Of a stretch of 39,819 bases of DNA, positions 29,842-37,397 are shown in pieces. This DNA is from JAIRTY01 sp050257395 (GTDB lineage Bacteria; Actinomycetota; Actinomycetes; Streptosporangiales; Streptosporangiaceae). Below the pieces are notes generated by a model. It was given only the letters and a program-made list of their open reading frames with translations, did no database searches and was not told where the DNA came from. Position 1 is the first letter of the stretch. The number at the start of each line of letters is the position of its first letter. Where the stretch lies: the NCBI GenBank assembly GCA_050257395.1, contig JBLMWU010000224.1, positions 1-39,819 on the forward strand, written 5' to 3'. Both the position numbers and the translations under genes were made by a program.

Positions 29842-31932
29842 ATGGCCACCACGGACACCACCCCCGGGGTGGTGCGCAGGCGCCGCTCCCTCGTCTTCTA
29901 TGCCTGGACGGCGTTCGCCGGCCAGGTGGTGCTCGGGCTGGCGCTGGCAGCCTTCGTCGTGGTCGGCTCGTCGTACCAGCGGACCGCCATCCAGACCAAC
30001 GAACGGGTCCACCGGCTCGAGCTGACCAACCTCGGCATGCAGTCCAGCTTCCTGGACGCCGAGCGGTCACTGCGGGGCTTCCAGCTGACCGGGCAGGACC
30101 GGTTCCTGCAGTCCTACTACACCGACCGGGTGTCGGTCGCCGAGCGGCTGCGGGTGGCCCGGAGCCTCGCCTGGCAGGACATCCTGCCCGGGATCACCCG
30201 GGAGGCGGCGCTGGCCGCTGCGGCGTTCCAGGCGGGCGACCGGGGGCTGGCCGCCCCGCGCGGCAGCGCCCGGGCCCGGCAGCAGCTGGCGCTGGCAGGG
30301 CAGTGGTCCGACCGCTTCGTCACTGTCAGTAACCAGCTGCAGGCGGCGCTGTCCCGGCTGAGCGCCCAGCTGGCCAGCCAGAGCCAGCAGTCGCTGGGCA
30401 TCGGGCTGCTCAGCGCCAGCCTCGTGCTGCTGGGCGGGCTGCTGATCCCGGTGGTCATCGGCGCCCGGCTGGTCGCCCGCACCGTGATACCGCTGCACAG
30501 CACCACGGGCGTCGTGCGCAGGCTGGCCAGCGGCGAGCACGACGCGCGGGCCGGCCCGGTCGGGCCCGCGGAGATCCGCGAGCTCGCGTCCTCCATCAAC
30601 TTCCTGGCCGATGAGAGCGACCGGCTGCGCGGCGAGCAGGAGGAGCGGGTGCGGCTGGCAGCGCTCGTCCGGCAGGCCGCGATGCGGGTTCGCGAGCACC
30701 TGGACGCCGAGGAGGTGGTCCGGGAGGCGGTGCGGGGGATGGAGGAGCACCTGGAGGCGCAGTACGTCTGGATCGGCATGATCAGCGGCGGCCACCTCAC
30801 GCTGCCGCCGGGCAACCTGGAGGACTGGGGCCTGCACAAGGCGACCGTCGCCAGCGTGCCCCCGGACTACCTGAGCTGGGCGGAGGCCCTGTACCAGCAG
30901 CGGAGCAGCTATCTCGTGCAGGATCTGCGCTCGGAGCAGGCGGCGGAGCTGCCGGGGCCGGTGCGCGGGACGCTGCTGGGCATCGGCGCCGCCTCGCTGC
31001 TGGCCGTGCCCTTCGGTGCCGGGCGGGAGGTGCTCGGCGTGGTCGCCCTGGTGCGCACCGATCCGGCGCGCGAGTGGACGCTGGCGGAACGGGTCGCCGT
31101 GGAGTCGATCGTCTCGGACCTGGGCCGGGCGCTCGACCACGCGCGGCTCTACCAGCAGGAAAAGGAGCTCGTGGCCAAGCTCAAGGAGGTCGACCGGGTC
31201 AAGTCGGACTTCCTCGCCGCGGTCTCCCATGACCTGCGGACCCCGCTGACCAGCATCGTCGGCTACACCGAGATGCTGGACGAGGATCAGGTCAACCCGC
31301 TCAGCGCCGCGCAGCACCAGATGGTGGGCGCGATCGACCGCAACGCCGCCCGGCTGGGCAACCTGATCGAGGACGTGCTCACCATGTCCAGGATCGAGAT
31401 GGGCGAGTACCGCACCGTGCTGCGCCCCGTGGACCTGGCGGCCGTGACCCGGGACACCGCCGGGGAGATGCGGGACACGGCGGCGGCGAAAGGGATCGGC
31501 TTCGGCATCGAGGGCCCGGGCGAAGGGCTCATGGTCAGCGGCTCCGCGGACCAGCTCGACCGGGCGCTGGTCAACCTGCTCGGCAACGCCGTGAAGTACA
31601 CCCCGCACGGGGGCAGCATCACGGTGACCACCGGCCGCCAGGACGGCCATGCGGCGGTCAGCATCGCCGACACCGGGATCGGCATCCCCGAGCAGGACCA
31701 GCCGTCCCTGTTCACCCGGTTCTTCCGCGGCTCGAACGTCTCCACCACGTCCATTCCCGGGACCGGCCTGGGGCTGGCGATCGTGAAGACCATCGTCGAC
31801 AACCACCAGGGGGAGATCGTGCTCCAGTCACAGGAGGGGGAGGGCACGACCGTCACCGTCCCGCTGCCGCTGCTGCCGGAGGGCCAGGCGGCGGCCCCGG
31901 AGCGCGGCGGCAGCGGCGAGGGCCGGTCATGA
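29842..31932 (+). CDS. CHASE3-HAMP-GAF sensor histidine kinase (orphan)
   Basis: A 696-residue membrane kinase. TM1 is residues 17-43, a CHASE3-like helical sensor about 45-183 (LTNLGMQSSFLDAERSLRGFQLTGQ), TM2 about 185-212, HAMP about 212-265, GAF about 280-435, HisKA with VSHDLRTPLTS (His463), then N-box NLLGNAVKYTPHGG, DTGIGIPEQDQ, FTRFFRG and GTGLGLAIVK. All ATP-site motifs are intact. No response regulator lies in the window. The ATG at 29842 has GGGGAGGG upstream; a longer frame from 29779 would add a non-hydrophobic lead. Its last 4 bp overlap the start of a PotD-like lipoprotein gene, so the binding protein is its most likely partner. Confidence 0.92.
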   Translation: MATTDTTPGVVRRRRSLVFYAWTAFAGQVVLGLALAAFVVVGSSYQRTAIQTNERVHRLELTNLGMQSSFLDAERSLRGFQLTGQDRFLQSYYTDRVSVAERLRVARSLAWQDILPGITREAALAAAAFQAGDRGLAAPRGSARARQQLALAGQWSDRFVTVSNQLQAALSRLSAQLASQSQQSLGIGLLSASLVLLGGLLIPVVIGARLVARTVIPLHSTTGVVRRLASGEHDARAGPVGPAEIRELASSINFLADESDRLRGEQEERVRLAALVRQAAMRVREHLDAEEVVREAVRGMEEHLEAQYVWIGMISGGHLTLPPGNLEDWGLHKATVASVPPDYLSWAEALYQQRSSYLVQDLRSEQAAELPGPVRGTLLGIGAASLLAVPFGAGREVLGVVALVRTDPAREWTLAERVAVESIVSDLGRALDHARLYQQEKELVAKLKEVDRVKSDFLAAVSHDLRTPLTSIVGYTEMLDEDQVNPLSAAQHQMVGAIDRNAARLGNLIEDVLTMSRIEMGEYRTVLRPVDLAAVTRDTAGEMRDTAAAKGIGFGIEGPGEGLMVSGSADQLDRALVNLLGNAVKYTPHGGSITVTTGRQDGHAAVSIADTGIGIPEQDQPSLFTRFFRGSNVSTTSIPGTGLGLAIVKTIVDNHQGEIVLQSQEGEGTTVTVPLPLLPEGQAAAPERGGSGEGRS

Positions 31933-33104
31933 CCCCCGCTGGCCGGCTGCCACGCCGCCGTTTCCTGCGCGGGCTCGGCGGGGGCGGGCTGGCGCTCGGC
32001 GCGGGGGCGCTGGCCGCCTGCGGCCCCGGGCTCGCCCCGGTGCCCCTCCAGACCCGCACCCCGGATGAGTCCCGCACCCAGCACGTGGTGAACTTCGCCA
32101 ACTGGTTCGACTACGTGGACTCGGAAGGGCAGGGCAAGCGCCGCCGCCACCCCACCCTGGCTGAGTTCACCCGCCGGACCGGCATCCAGGTCCGGTACAC
32201 CGAGCCCATCAGCAACAACCTGCAGATCGTCGGCGAGATCGGGATACCGCTCGCGATAGGCCGCTCCTCCGGCTACGACCTGCTCGTGCTCACCGACTGG
32301 ATCGTGGCCGAACTCGCCCGCATCGGCTGGGCGCAGCAGCTGAACCCGCAGGCCGTGCCCAACGCCGGCCGGCTGGTGCCGGAGTTCCGCAACCACCCGC
32401 TGCCCGACGTGGCCCGCTACTCGCTGCCCTGGCAGGGCGGCTTCACCGGCATCGCCTGGAACCAGGACGTCACCCACCGCCCGGTGCTCAGCATGGCTGA
32501 CCTGCTCACAGCCCGCGACCTGCACGGCAAGGTGGGCCTGGTGCCGGAGATGCGCGACGTCATGGGGCTGATCATGCTCGACATGGGCGTGAACCCGGAG
32601 TCCTTCACCGACGCCGAATTCGGTGCCGCGCTGAAGAGGCTCGACCGGGCCGTGGTGTCCGGGCAGATCCGCAGCGTCACCGCCGACTACGTGCCGCAGC
32701 TGCGCACCGGGAAGCTGGCCGCCTGCGTCGCCTGGCCCTCCGACATCGTCTTCTATCAGCCGAAGTATCCCCAGCTGCAGACCGCGCTGCCGGGGGCCGG
32801 CGGCCTGCTGTGGACCGACAACATGGTGATCCCGGCCTTCGCCCGGCACAAGCTGAACGCCGAGCGGCTGATGAACTTCTACTACGAGCCCGCGATCGCC
32901 GCCCAGCTGTCCGCGTACGAGCTGTACATCTGCCCCGTGCAGGGCACCCAGGCGGTCATGCGCACGATCGATCCCGCGCTCGCCAGCCAGCAGTACATCT
33001 TCCCCAGCCACGAGCTGCTGGCCCGCAGCCGCTACTTCATGCTGCTGCCCCCGGCCCGGAGCGCGGCCTACAGCAACGCCTACGCCACCACGGTCGGCTT
33101 GTGA
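31929..33104 (+). CDS. Tat-exported lipoprotein, PotD-like (polyamine-type) solute-binding protein
   Basis: A 391-residue extracellular solute-binding protein. The N-terminus carries a twin-arginine motif (RRRFLRG, residues 9-15), a Gly/Ala-rich hydrophobic stretch and the lipobox LAAC (Cys31), so it should be exported folded and lipid-anchored. The mature part has HVVNFANWFDYVD, FTRRTGIQVRYTEPI, GYDLLVLTDWIVAEL, YSLPWQGGFTGIAWNQDV, TGKLAACVAWPSD and LLWTDNMVIPA, the layout of PotD/PotF spermidine-putrescine binders. The ATG overlaps the kinase stop by 4 bp. No permease or ATPase gene is near. Ligand class is inferred from family; a sensing role comes from the operon. Confidence 0.9.
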   Translation: MTPAGRLPRRRFLRGLGGGGLALGAGALAACGPGLAPVPLQTRTPDESRTQHVVNFANWFDYVDSEGQGKRRRHPTLAEFTRRTGIQVRYTEPISNNLQIVGEIGIPLAIGRSSGYDLLVLTDWIVAELARIGWAQQLNPQAVPNAGRLVPEFRNHPLPDVARYSLPWQGGFTGIAWNQDVTHRPVLSMADLLTARDLHGKVGLVPEMRDVMGLIMLDMGVNPESFTDAEFGAALKRLDRAVVSGQIRSVTADYVPQLRTGKLAACVAWPSDIVFYQPKYPQLQTALPGAGGLLWTDNMVIPAFARHKLNAERLMNFYYEPAIAAQLSAYELYICPVQGTQAVMRTIDPALASQQYIFPSHELLARSRYFMLLPPARSAAYSNAYATTVGL

Positions 33105-33118
33105 CGGCCCGGCCGCCG

Positions 33119-33934
33119 CTAGTCCGCCGGCCCGATCAGGCCGTAGTGCCCGTCGTAGCGGCGGTACAGGACCCGCCCCCGGTGATGCCCGTCCGGCTCA
33201 CGGAAGAACAGGAACGGCTCGCCGGACAGGTTGAGCCTGCTGACCGCCTCCGCCTCGGTGAGCACGGCCGCTGGCTGATCGCTGACGGCCACCGTGATGG
33301 CGCCCGGGGTCACCTTGCCGGGCTCCGGGGCGAGCTGGGCCAGCGCGTAGCTGTCCGGCCCGGCCCGGTACAGGACGCTGTCCTGCCCGCTGCCGAGCTC
33401 GGTGAACAGGAAGAAGTCGTAGTCGAGTTCGTCCATGTCGAAGGCAGCCTCGTCCGCGGTGCAGATCCCCAGCCCGAACGACTTGTGCCGCACCACCCGC
33501 CGGTCCTCGGGCGGGCGCGGGAAGTAGGACGGGCGCTGGGACGCCTCGAAGACGTGCCGCCACTCGTGCGGGGCCGGCGCGGACTTGCGGTCGGTCCGGT
33601 CCTTCCAGCGGGCCGCCACCCGTTCCGTGGCGCGGCGGAGCTTCTCCGACAGCTGGGCCAGTGCCTCGCCGGGCGTAGGCGCCGCTACCTGCACCCGGAT
33701 CAGCTGGCCGTTCAGGTCCACGTTCGCCTGTGCAGTGAACGGGTTGGTGGCGGCCGGATCCTCGTGGCGGGTCACCCGCACCCGGGCCGACAGCACCGGC
33801 TGCCGGAGATGATCCAGGACGGTTCCCACCCGGCGCTGGACATCCGCGGTGATGCCGCCGGCCACATCCTCGGCGATGCTGCCGCCGATCGTGACCCGGA
33901 TGTCCGGGGTGGCGATGGAGCTCGTGTCAGCCAT
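33119..33934 (-). CDS. HPF/S30AE-like ribosome hibernation protein (Rv0079/DATIN-like)
   Basis: A 271-residue protein. Residues 10-105 resemble the HPF/RaiA N-terminal domain (DIRVTIGGSIAEDV, VLSARVRVTRHED, EALAQLSEKLRRATERVAARW). Two S30EA C-terminal-type modules follow: about 146-205 (RHKSFGLGICTADEAAFDMDELDYDFFLF) and about 210-268 (AVLTEAEAVSRLNLSGEPFLFFREPDGHHRGRVLYRRYDGHYGLI). The length and double C-terminal module match Rv0079 of M. tuberculosis (about 273 residues), a DosR-regulon translation inhibitor. It is convergent with the first PotD-like gene (14 bp between stops) and divergent from the second. The start at 33934 has GGGGGGAGA upstream. Confidence 0.85.
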   Translation of the reverse strand: MADTSSIATPDIRVTIGGSIAEDVAGGITADVQRRVGTVLDHLRQPVLSARVRVTRHEDPAATNPFTAQANVDLNGQLIRVQVAAPTPGEALAQLSEKLRRATERVAARWKDRTDRKSAPAPHEWRHVFEASQRPSYFPRPPEDRRVVRHKSFGLGICTADEAAFDMDELDYDFFLFTELGSGQDSVLYRAGPDSYALAQLAPEPGKVTPGAITVAVSDQPAAVLTEAEAVSRLNLSGEPFLFFREPDGHHRGRVLYRRYDGHYGLIGPAD

Positions 33935-34041
33935 GGTGTTCTCCCCCCTCTCTTCTGACGTTACTCAGGTGGCGGCACGGCCGCCCGGTACGGACGGCCC
34001 TTGCTGGCGGGGCGTGAGACCGGGCTGGCACGGCGCTCATA

Positions 34042-34051
34042 TACGTTATGT
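34042..34051 (+). promoter_or_regulatory. TACGYTATGT promoter-like motif, copy 2
   Basis: TACGTTATGT, 37 bp before the ATG at 34089, in a local AT-rich patch. See the copy at 29753. Confidence 0.4.
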
Positions 34052-34088
34052 TCAGCAGCAACTACGGACAGTAGCAGGGTGGTGACGG

Positions 34089-35180
34089 ATGCACGCAGGG
34101 GCGCGCAGCGGGCTGGTGCCTGGCACCGTCCCGCTGCCGGCGGGCGGGCGGGCCCCGCCCCGGCGGGTCAGCTTCGCGAACTGGCCCGGTTACATCGACC
34201 GGGATCCGGCTGCCCCCTCCCGGTTCCCGACCCTGGCCGGATTCACCCGCCGCACCGGGATCACCGTGGACTACAGCGAGCCGATCACCGGCAACGAGCA
34301 GTTCTTCAGCAGCATCGGGGTGCCGCTGGCGCTGCGGCAGAATCCCGGCTACGACCTCGTGGTGCTGTCGGACTGGATGGTTGACCAGTTCATCGGCCTC
34401 GGCTGGGCGCGCGAGCTCGATCCGCGGGCCGTCCCGCACGCGGCGAACCTGCTGCCCGCCCTGCGCGAGTCGCCGCTGGCCGGCGTGCTCGGCTACTCGC
34501 TGCCCTGGCAGGGCGGCCTGACCGGGATCGGGTACAACATGGCCGTCACCGGCCGGCCCATCCGGGGGATGCGGGACCTGCTGACCGCGCCGGATCTGCG
34601 CGGGCGGGTGAGCCTGGTGCTGGACATGCGCGACGACATCGGGCTGATCCTGCTCGACCACGGGCACGACCCGGCCTGCTTCAGCGACAGCGAGTTCGAC
34701 CTGGCGCTGGAGACGCTGAACCGGGCGGTGCAGGCCGGCCAGATCCGGACCGTCACCAACACCTACCGGGACGCACTGATCCGGGGGGACATCGCCGCCT
34801 GCGTTGCCTGGGCGGGGGACCTGCTGCAGGAGGGGCGGCGCCATCCCGAGCTGCGCTTTACGCTGCCGGAAGCGGGCGGCATGCTGTGGACCGACAACAT
34901 GATGATCCTCGAGCCCGCCCCGAATCCGGGCGAGGCCGAGCAGCTCATGGACTACTACTACGAACCCGAGGTCGCCGCCCGGCTGGCCGTGTCCCAGCTG
35001 TTCATCTGCCCGGTCGCGGGCGCGGACGCCTGGACCGGCGAGGCCGCGGCGGCCCTGGCCGGGCAGGATTACGTGTTCCCCCCGCCGGAGCTGCTGGCGT
35101 CGGCCCACTCCTTCCAGCGGCTGACCCCGGTCCAGAACTCCATCCGCGCCGAGCAGTTCAGCTCCGTCATCGGCCTCTAG
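34089..35180 (+). CDS. PotD-like solute-binding-fold protein without export signal
   Basis: A 363-residue paralogue of the lipoprotein at 31929: RVSFANWPGYIDRDP, FTRRTGITVDYSEPITGNEQFF, GYDLVVLSDWMVDQFIGLGWARELDP, YSLPWQGGLTGIGYNM, GDIAACVAWAGD and MLWTDNMMILE. Residues 1-25 have no twin arginine, hydrophobic core or lipobox, and an in-frame TGA at 34083-34085 blocks upstream extension, so as written it stays in the cytoplasm. It is a stand-alone gene with its own promoter-like motif (34042) and followed by the hairpin repeat at 35185. Ligand unknown; polyamine-type by family. It could also be an exported protein with a damaged signal. Confidence 0.85.
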   Translation: MHAGARSGLVPGTVPLPAGGRAPPRRVSFANWPGYIDRDPAAPSRFPTLAGFTRRTGITVDYSEPITGNEQFFSSIGVPLALRQNPGYDLVVLSDWMVDQFIGLGWARELDPRAVPHAANLLPALRESPLAGVLGYSLPWQGGLTGIGYNMAVTGRPIRGMRDLLTAPDLRGRVSLVLDMRDDIGLILLDHGHDPACFSDSEFDLALETLNRAVQAGQIRTVTNTYRDALIRGDIAACVAWAGDLLQEGRRHPELRFTLPEAGGMLWTDNMMILEPAPNPGEAEQLMDYYYEPEVAARLAVSQLFICPVAGADAWTGEAAAALAGQDYVFPPPELLASAHSFQRLTPVQNSIRAEQFSSVIGL

Positions 35181-35184
35181 CCCC

Positions 35185-35277
35185 GAGCGAGCCAAAGGGC
35201 CGCGCCGCCGTCTGGACTGACGAGCGACGAGCGAAGCGAGGAGCGAGGAGGGAAGACGGCGGGCTCCAGCGGCCCGG
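35185..35277. repeat. Dispersed long-hairpin repeat, copy A
   Basis: A 93-bp sequence matching 39727-39819 with 3 mismatches (at 35194, 35234 and 35267). It can fold as a long stem: GGGCCGC (35197-35203) with GCGGCCC (35269-35275), and CCGCCGTCT (35205-35213) with AGACGGCGG (35254-35262), with a purine-rich GAGCGA-type loop. It lies 5 bp after the PotD-like stop and upstream of uvrD2. No ORF is obvious in it. Confidence 0.85.
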
Positions 35278-35347
35278 AGGCGAGCGAGGGCCAGAAGAGA
35301 GCGGGAAGACGGCGGGCTCGAGCGGCCCGGAGGCGAGCGAGGGCCAG
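35250..35347 (+). repeat. 53-bp-period direct duplication next to uvrD2
   Basis: A 45-bp block at 35250-35294 (GGGAAGACGGCGGGCTCC...) recurs at 35303-35347 with a single C/G difference. The first copy overlaps the 3' half of hairpin repeat A; the second ends 13 bp before the uvrD2 ATG. Confidence 0.88.
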
Positions 35348-35360
35348 GAGAAGGAGAACC

Positions 35361-37397
35361 ATGAGCGAGGGCGGGGAACGGATCCTGGCCGCGCTCGACC
35401 CGGAGCAGCGGGAGGTCGCCCTGGCCACCCGGGGGCCGGTGTGCGTGCTGGCGGGCGCGGGCACCGGCAAGACCCGGGCGGTCGCGCACCGCATCGCCTA
35501 CGCGGTGCACACCGGCGTGGTGGATCCCGCCCACGTGCTGGCGGTCACCTTCACCACCCGGGCCGCTGGGGAGCTGCGCGGCCGGCTGCACCAGCTCGGC
35601 GGCCCCGGCGGCGGGCTGGACCGGGTGCAGGCCCGGACCTTCCACGCGGCCGCGCTGCGGCAGCTCACGCATTTCTGGCCGCGGGCGGTGGGTGGCCGCC
35701 CGCCCGCCGTGCTCGACTCCAAGGTGACGCTGCTGGCGGAGGCGGCCCGGGCGCAGCGGGTCAGGGCCGGCCAGCCCGAGCTGCGGGACGTGGCCGCCGA
35801 GATCGAGTGGGCCAAGGTCACCCAGGTGCGGGCCGGTGACTACCCGGCCGCGGCGGCCAGGGCGGGCCGCGCCACACCGCTGGCGCCCGACCTCGTGGCC
35901 GGGCTGTACGCCCGCTACGAGGAGCTGTGCCGGGAGCGTCACCTGGTCGACTTCGAGTCCGTGCTGGAGCTCACCGCGGCGGTGCTGGACGGTGACCCGG
36001 CGGTGGCGGCCGAGGTCAGGGACCGGTACCGCTACTTCGTCGTCGATGAGTACCAGGACGTCAACCCGCTGCAGAAGCTGCTGCTCGACGCCTGGGCGGG
36101 CGACCGGGAGGACGTGTGCGTGGTCGGCGACCCCCGGCAGACCATCTACTCCTTCACCGGCGCCACCCCCGCCTACCTCACCGGGTTCACCGCCGAGTAC
36201 CCGCACGCCACCGTGGTGCGGCTGGTGCGCAACTACCGGTCCACCCCGCAGGTGGTCACCCTGGCCAACCGGCTGACCGGCGAAACGGGCGGCGGCCAGG
36301 CCGGGGCGCTGGCCGGGCAGCGGCCGGCCGGGCCCGCGCCGGAGTTCACCGAGTACGGGGACGAGCGCGCGGAGGCGGCCGCGGTGGCCGCCCGGGCGGC
36401 CCAGCTGATCGGGTCCGGGGTGCCGCCCCGGCAGATCGCGGTGCTGGTGCGCACGAACGCGCAGACCGCGGTCTTCGAGGAGGCGTTCGGGCAGGCCGGC
36501 GTGCCCTGCCAGGTGCGGGGGGCGGAACGGTTCTTCGCCCGGCCGGAGGTGCGCCAGGCCGCCGGGCTGCTGCGGGCGGCGGTCAAGTCGGCCCGCGTCC
36601 CGCCCGGCGATGAGCCGGCCGCGGCAGGCCCGGAGGCCGGCCGCGAGGGCGAGGCCGTCGTGGCGGAGGTGCGGCACATCCTGTCGGCCCTGGGCCTGAC
36701 CCCGGCGCCGCCGGCCGGGCGGGGGGCGGCGCGGGAGCGCTGGGAGTCGCTGGCGGCCCTGGCGCAGCTGGCGGAAGATCACTGCGCGGCCAGCCCGGCG
36801 CCCAGCTTCGCCGGGTTCGCGGCCGAGCTGGCCCAGCGGATGGCCATCGAGCACCCGCCCGAGCTGGAGAGCGTCACGCTCGGATCGCTGCACGCGGCCA
36901 AGGGCCTGGAGTGGGACGCCGTGTTCCTGCCCGGGCTGACCGACGGCAACCTGCCGATCATCCACGCGCAGGCCGACGGTGACATCGCGGAGGAACGGCG
37001 GCTGCTGTACGTGGGCGTGACCCGTGCCCGCGAGCGGCTGTTCCTGTCCTGGTCCCTGGCCCGCGAGCCGGGCGGGCGGCGGACCCGCAGGCCGTCCCGG
37101 TTCCTGGACGGCCTGCGGCGGCCGGCCGCCGGCACCGCCGGGCCGGTGGACGAGGCACTGCTGGACCGGCTGCGGTCGTGGCGGCGGGACACCGCAAAGG
37201 CGGCGGGTGTGCCCGCATTCGTGATATTCACCGATGACACCCTGCGCCGGATCGCCGCCCGCCGCCCGGCCACCGTCGCGGACCTGGCCGGCGTCCCCGG
37301 CGCCGGCCCGGCCAAGCTCGCCCGGTACGGTGCCGCGGTGGTGGACATGTGCGCCAGCGCGGGCGCAGGACCTCAGCCGGACGGGAGCCACAGATGA
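35361..37397 (+). CDS. uvrD2: UvrD2-type superfamily 1 helicase with HRDC domain
   Basis: A 678-residue ATP-dependent 3'-5' DNA helicase. Motif I is AGAGTGKT (about residues 31-38), motif II VVDEYQDVNPLQ, motif III VGDPRQTIYSFTGA, RLVRNYRSTPQVV (motif IV), and LGSLHAAKGLEWDAVFLPGLTDGNLPI with VGVTRARERLFLS. The C-terminal 75 residues (LRSWRRDTAKAAGVPAFVIFTDDTLRRIA...VPGAGPAKLARYG) are an HRDC domain, the hallmark of UvrD2 (Rv3198c). It acts in DNA repair and recombination. ATG at 35361 with AGGAGAAGGAG upstream. It overlaps tesB by 4 bp (ATGA). Confidence 0.95.
   Translation: MSEGGERILAALDPEQREVALATRGPVCVLAGAGTGKTRAVAHRIAYAVHTGVVDPAHVLAVTFTTRAAGELRGRLHQLGGPGGGLDRVQARTFHAAALRQLTHFWPRAVGGRPPAVLDSKVTLLAEAARAQRVRAGQPELRDVAAEIEWAKVTQVRAGDYPAAAARAGRATPLAPDLVAGLYARYEELCRERHLVDFESVLELTAAVLDGDPAVAAEVRDRYRYFVVDEYQDVNPLQKLLLDAWAGDREDVCVVGDPRQTIYSFTGATPAYLTGFTAEYPHATVVRLVRNYRSTPQVVTLANRLTGETGGGQAGALAGQRPAGPAPEFTEYGDERAEAAAVAARAAQLIGSGVPPRQIAVLVRTNAQTAVFEEAFGQAGVPCQVRGAERFFARPEVRQAAGLLRAAVKSARVPPGDEPAAAGPEAGREGEAVVAEVRHILSALGLTPAPPAGRGAARERWESLAALAQLAEDHCAASPAPSFAGFAAELAQRMAIEHPPELESVTLGSLHAAKGLEWDAVFLPGLTDGNLPIIHAQADGDIAEERRLLYVGVTRARERLFLSWSLAREPGGRRTRRPSRFLDGLRRPAAGTAGPVDEALLDRLRSWRRDTAKAAGVPAFVIFTDDTLRRIAARRPATVADLAGVPGAGPAKLARYGAAVVDMCASAGAGPQPDGSHR

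Noticed and set aside
31929..35180. A complete polyamine ABC transporter
   Set aside because: Only binding-protein genes are present; no permease or ATPase motif was found on either strand in this part.
35220..35347. GAGCGA-rich stretch as a coding region linking to uvrD2
   Set aside because: It is a near-copy of an intergenic repeat at the window end, and the uvrD2 start has its own SD and family-typical N-terminus.
34062..37391. A 1109-codon open frame on the minus strand antisense to the second PotD-like gene and uvrD2
   Set aside because: It lies opposite two clear genes, has low-complexity Gly/Arg/Pro composition, no recognisable domain and no SD. Long antisense frames are expected at this GC content.
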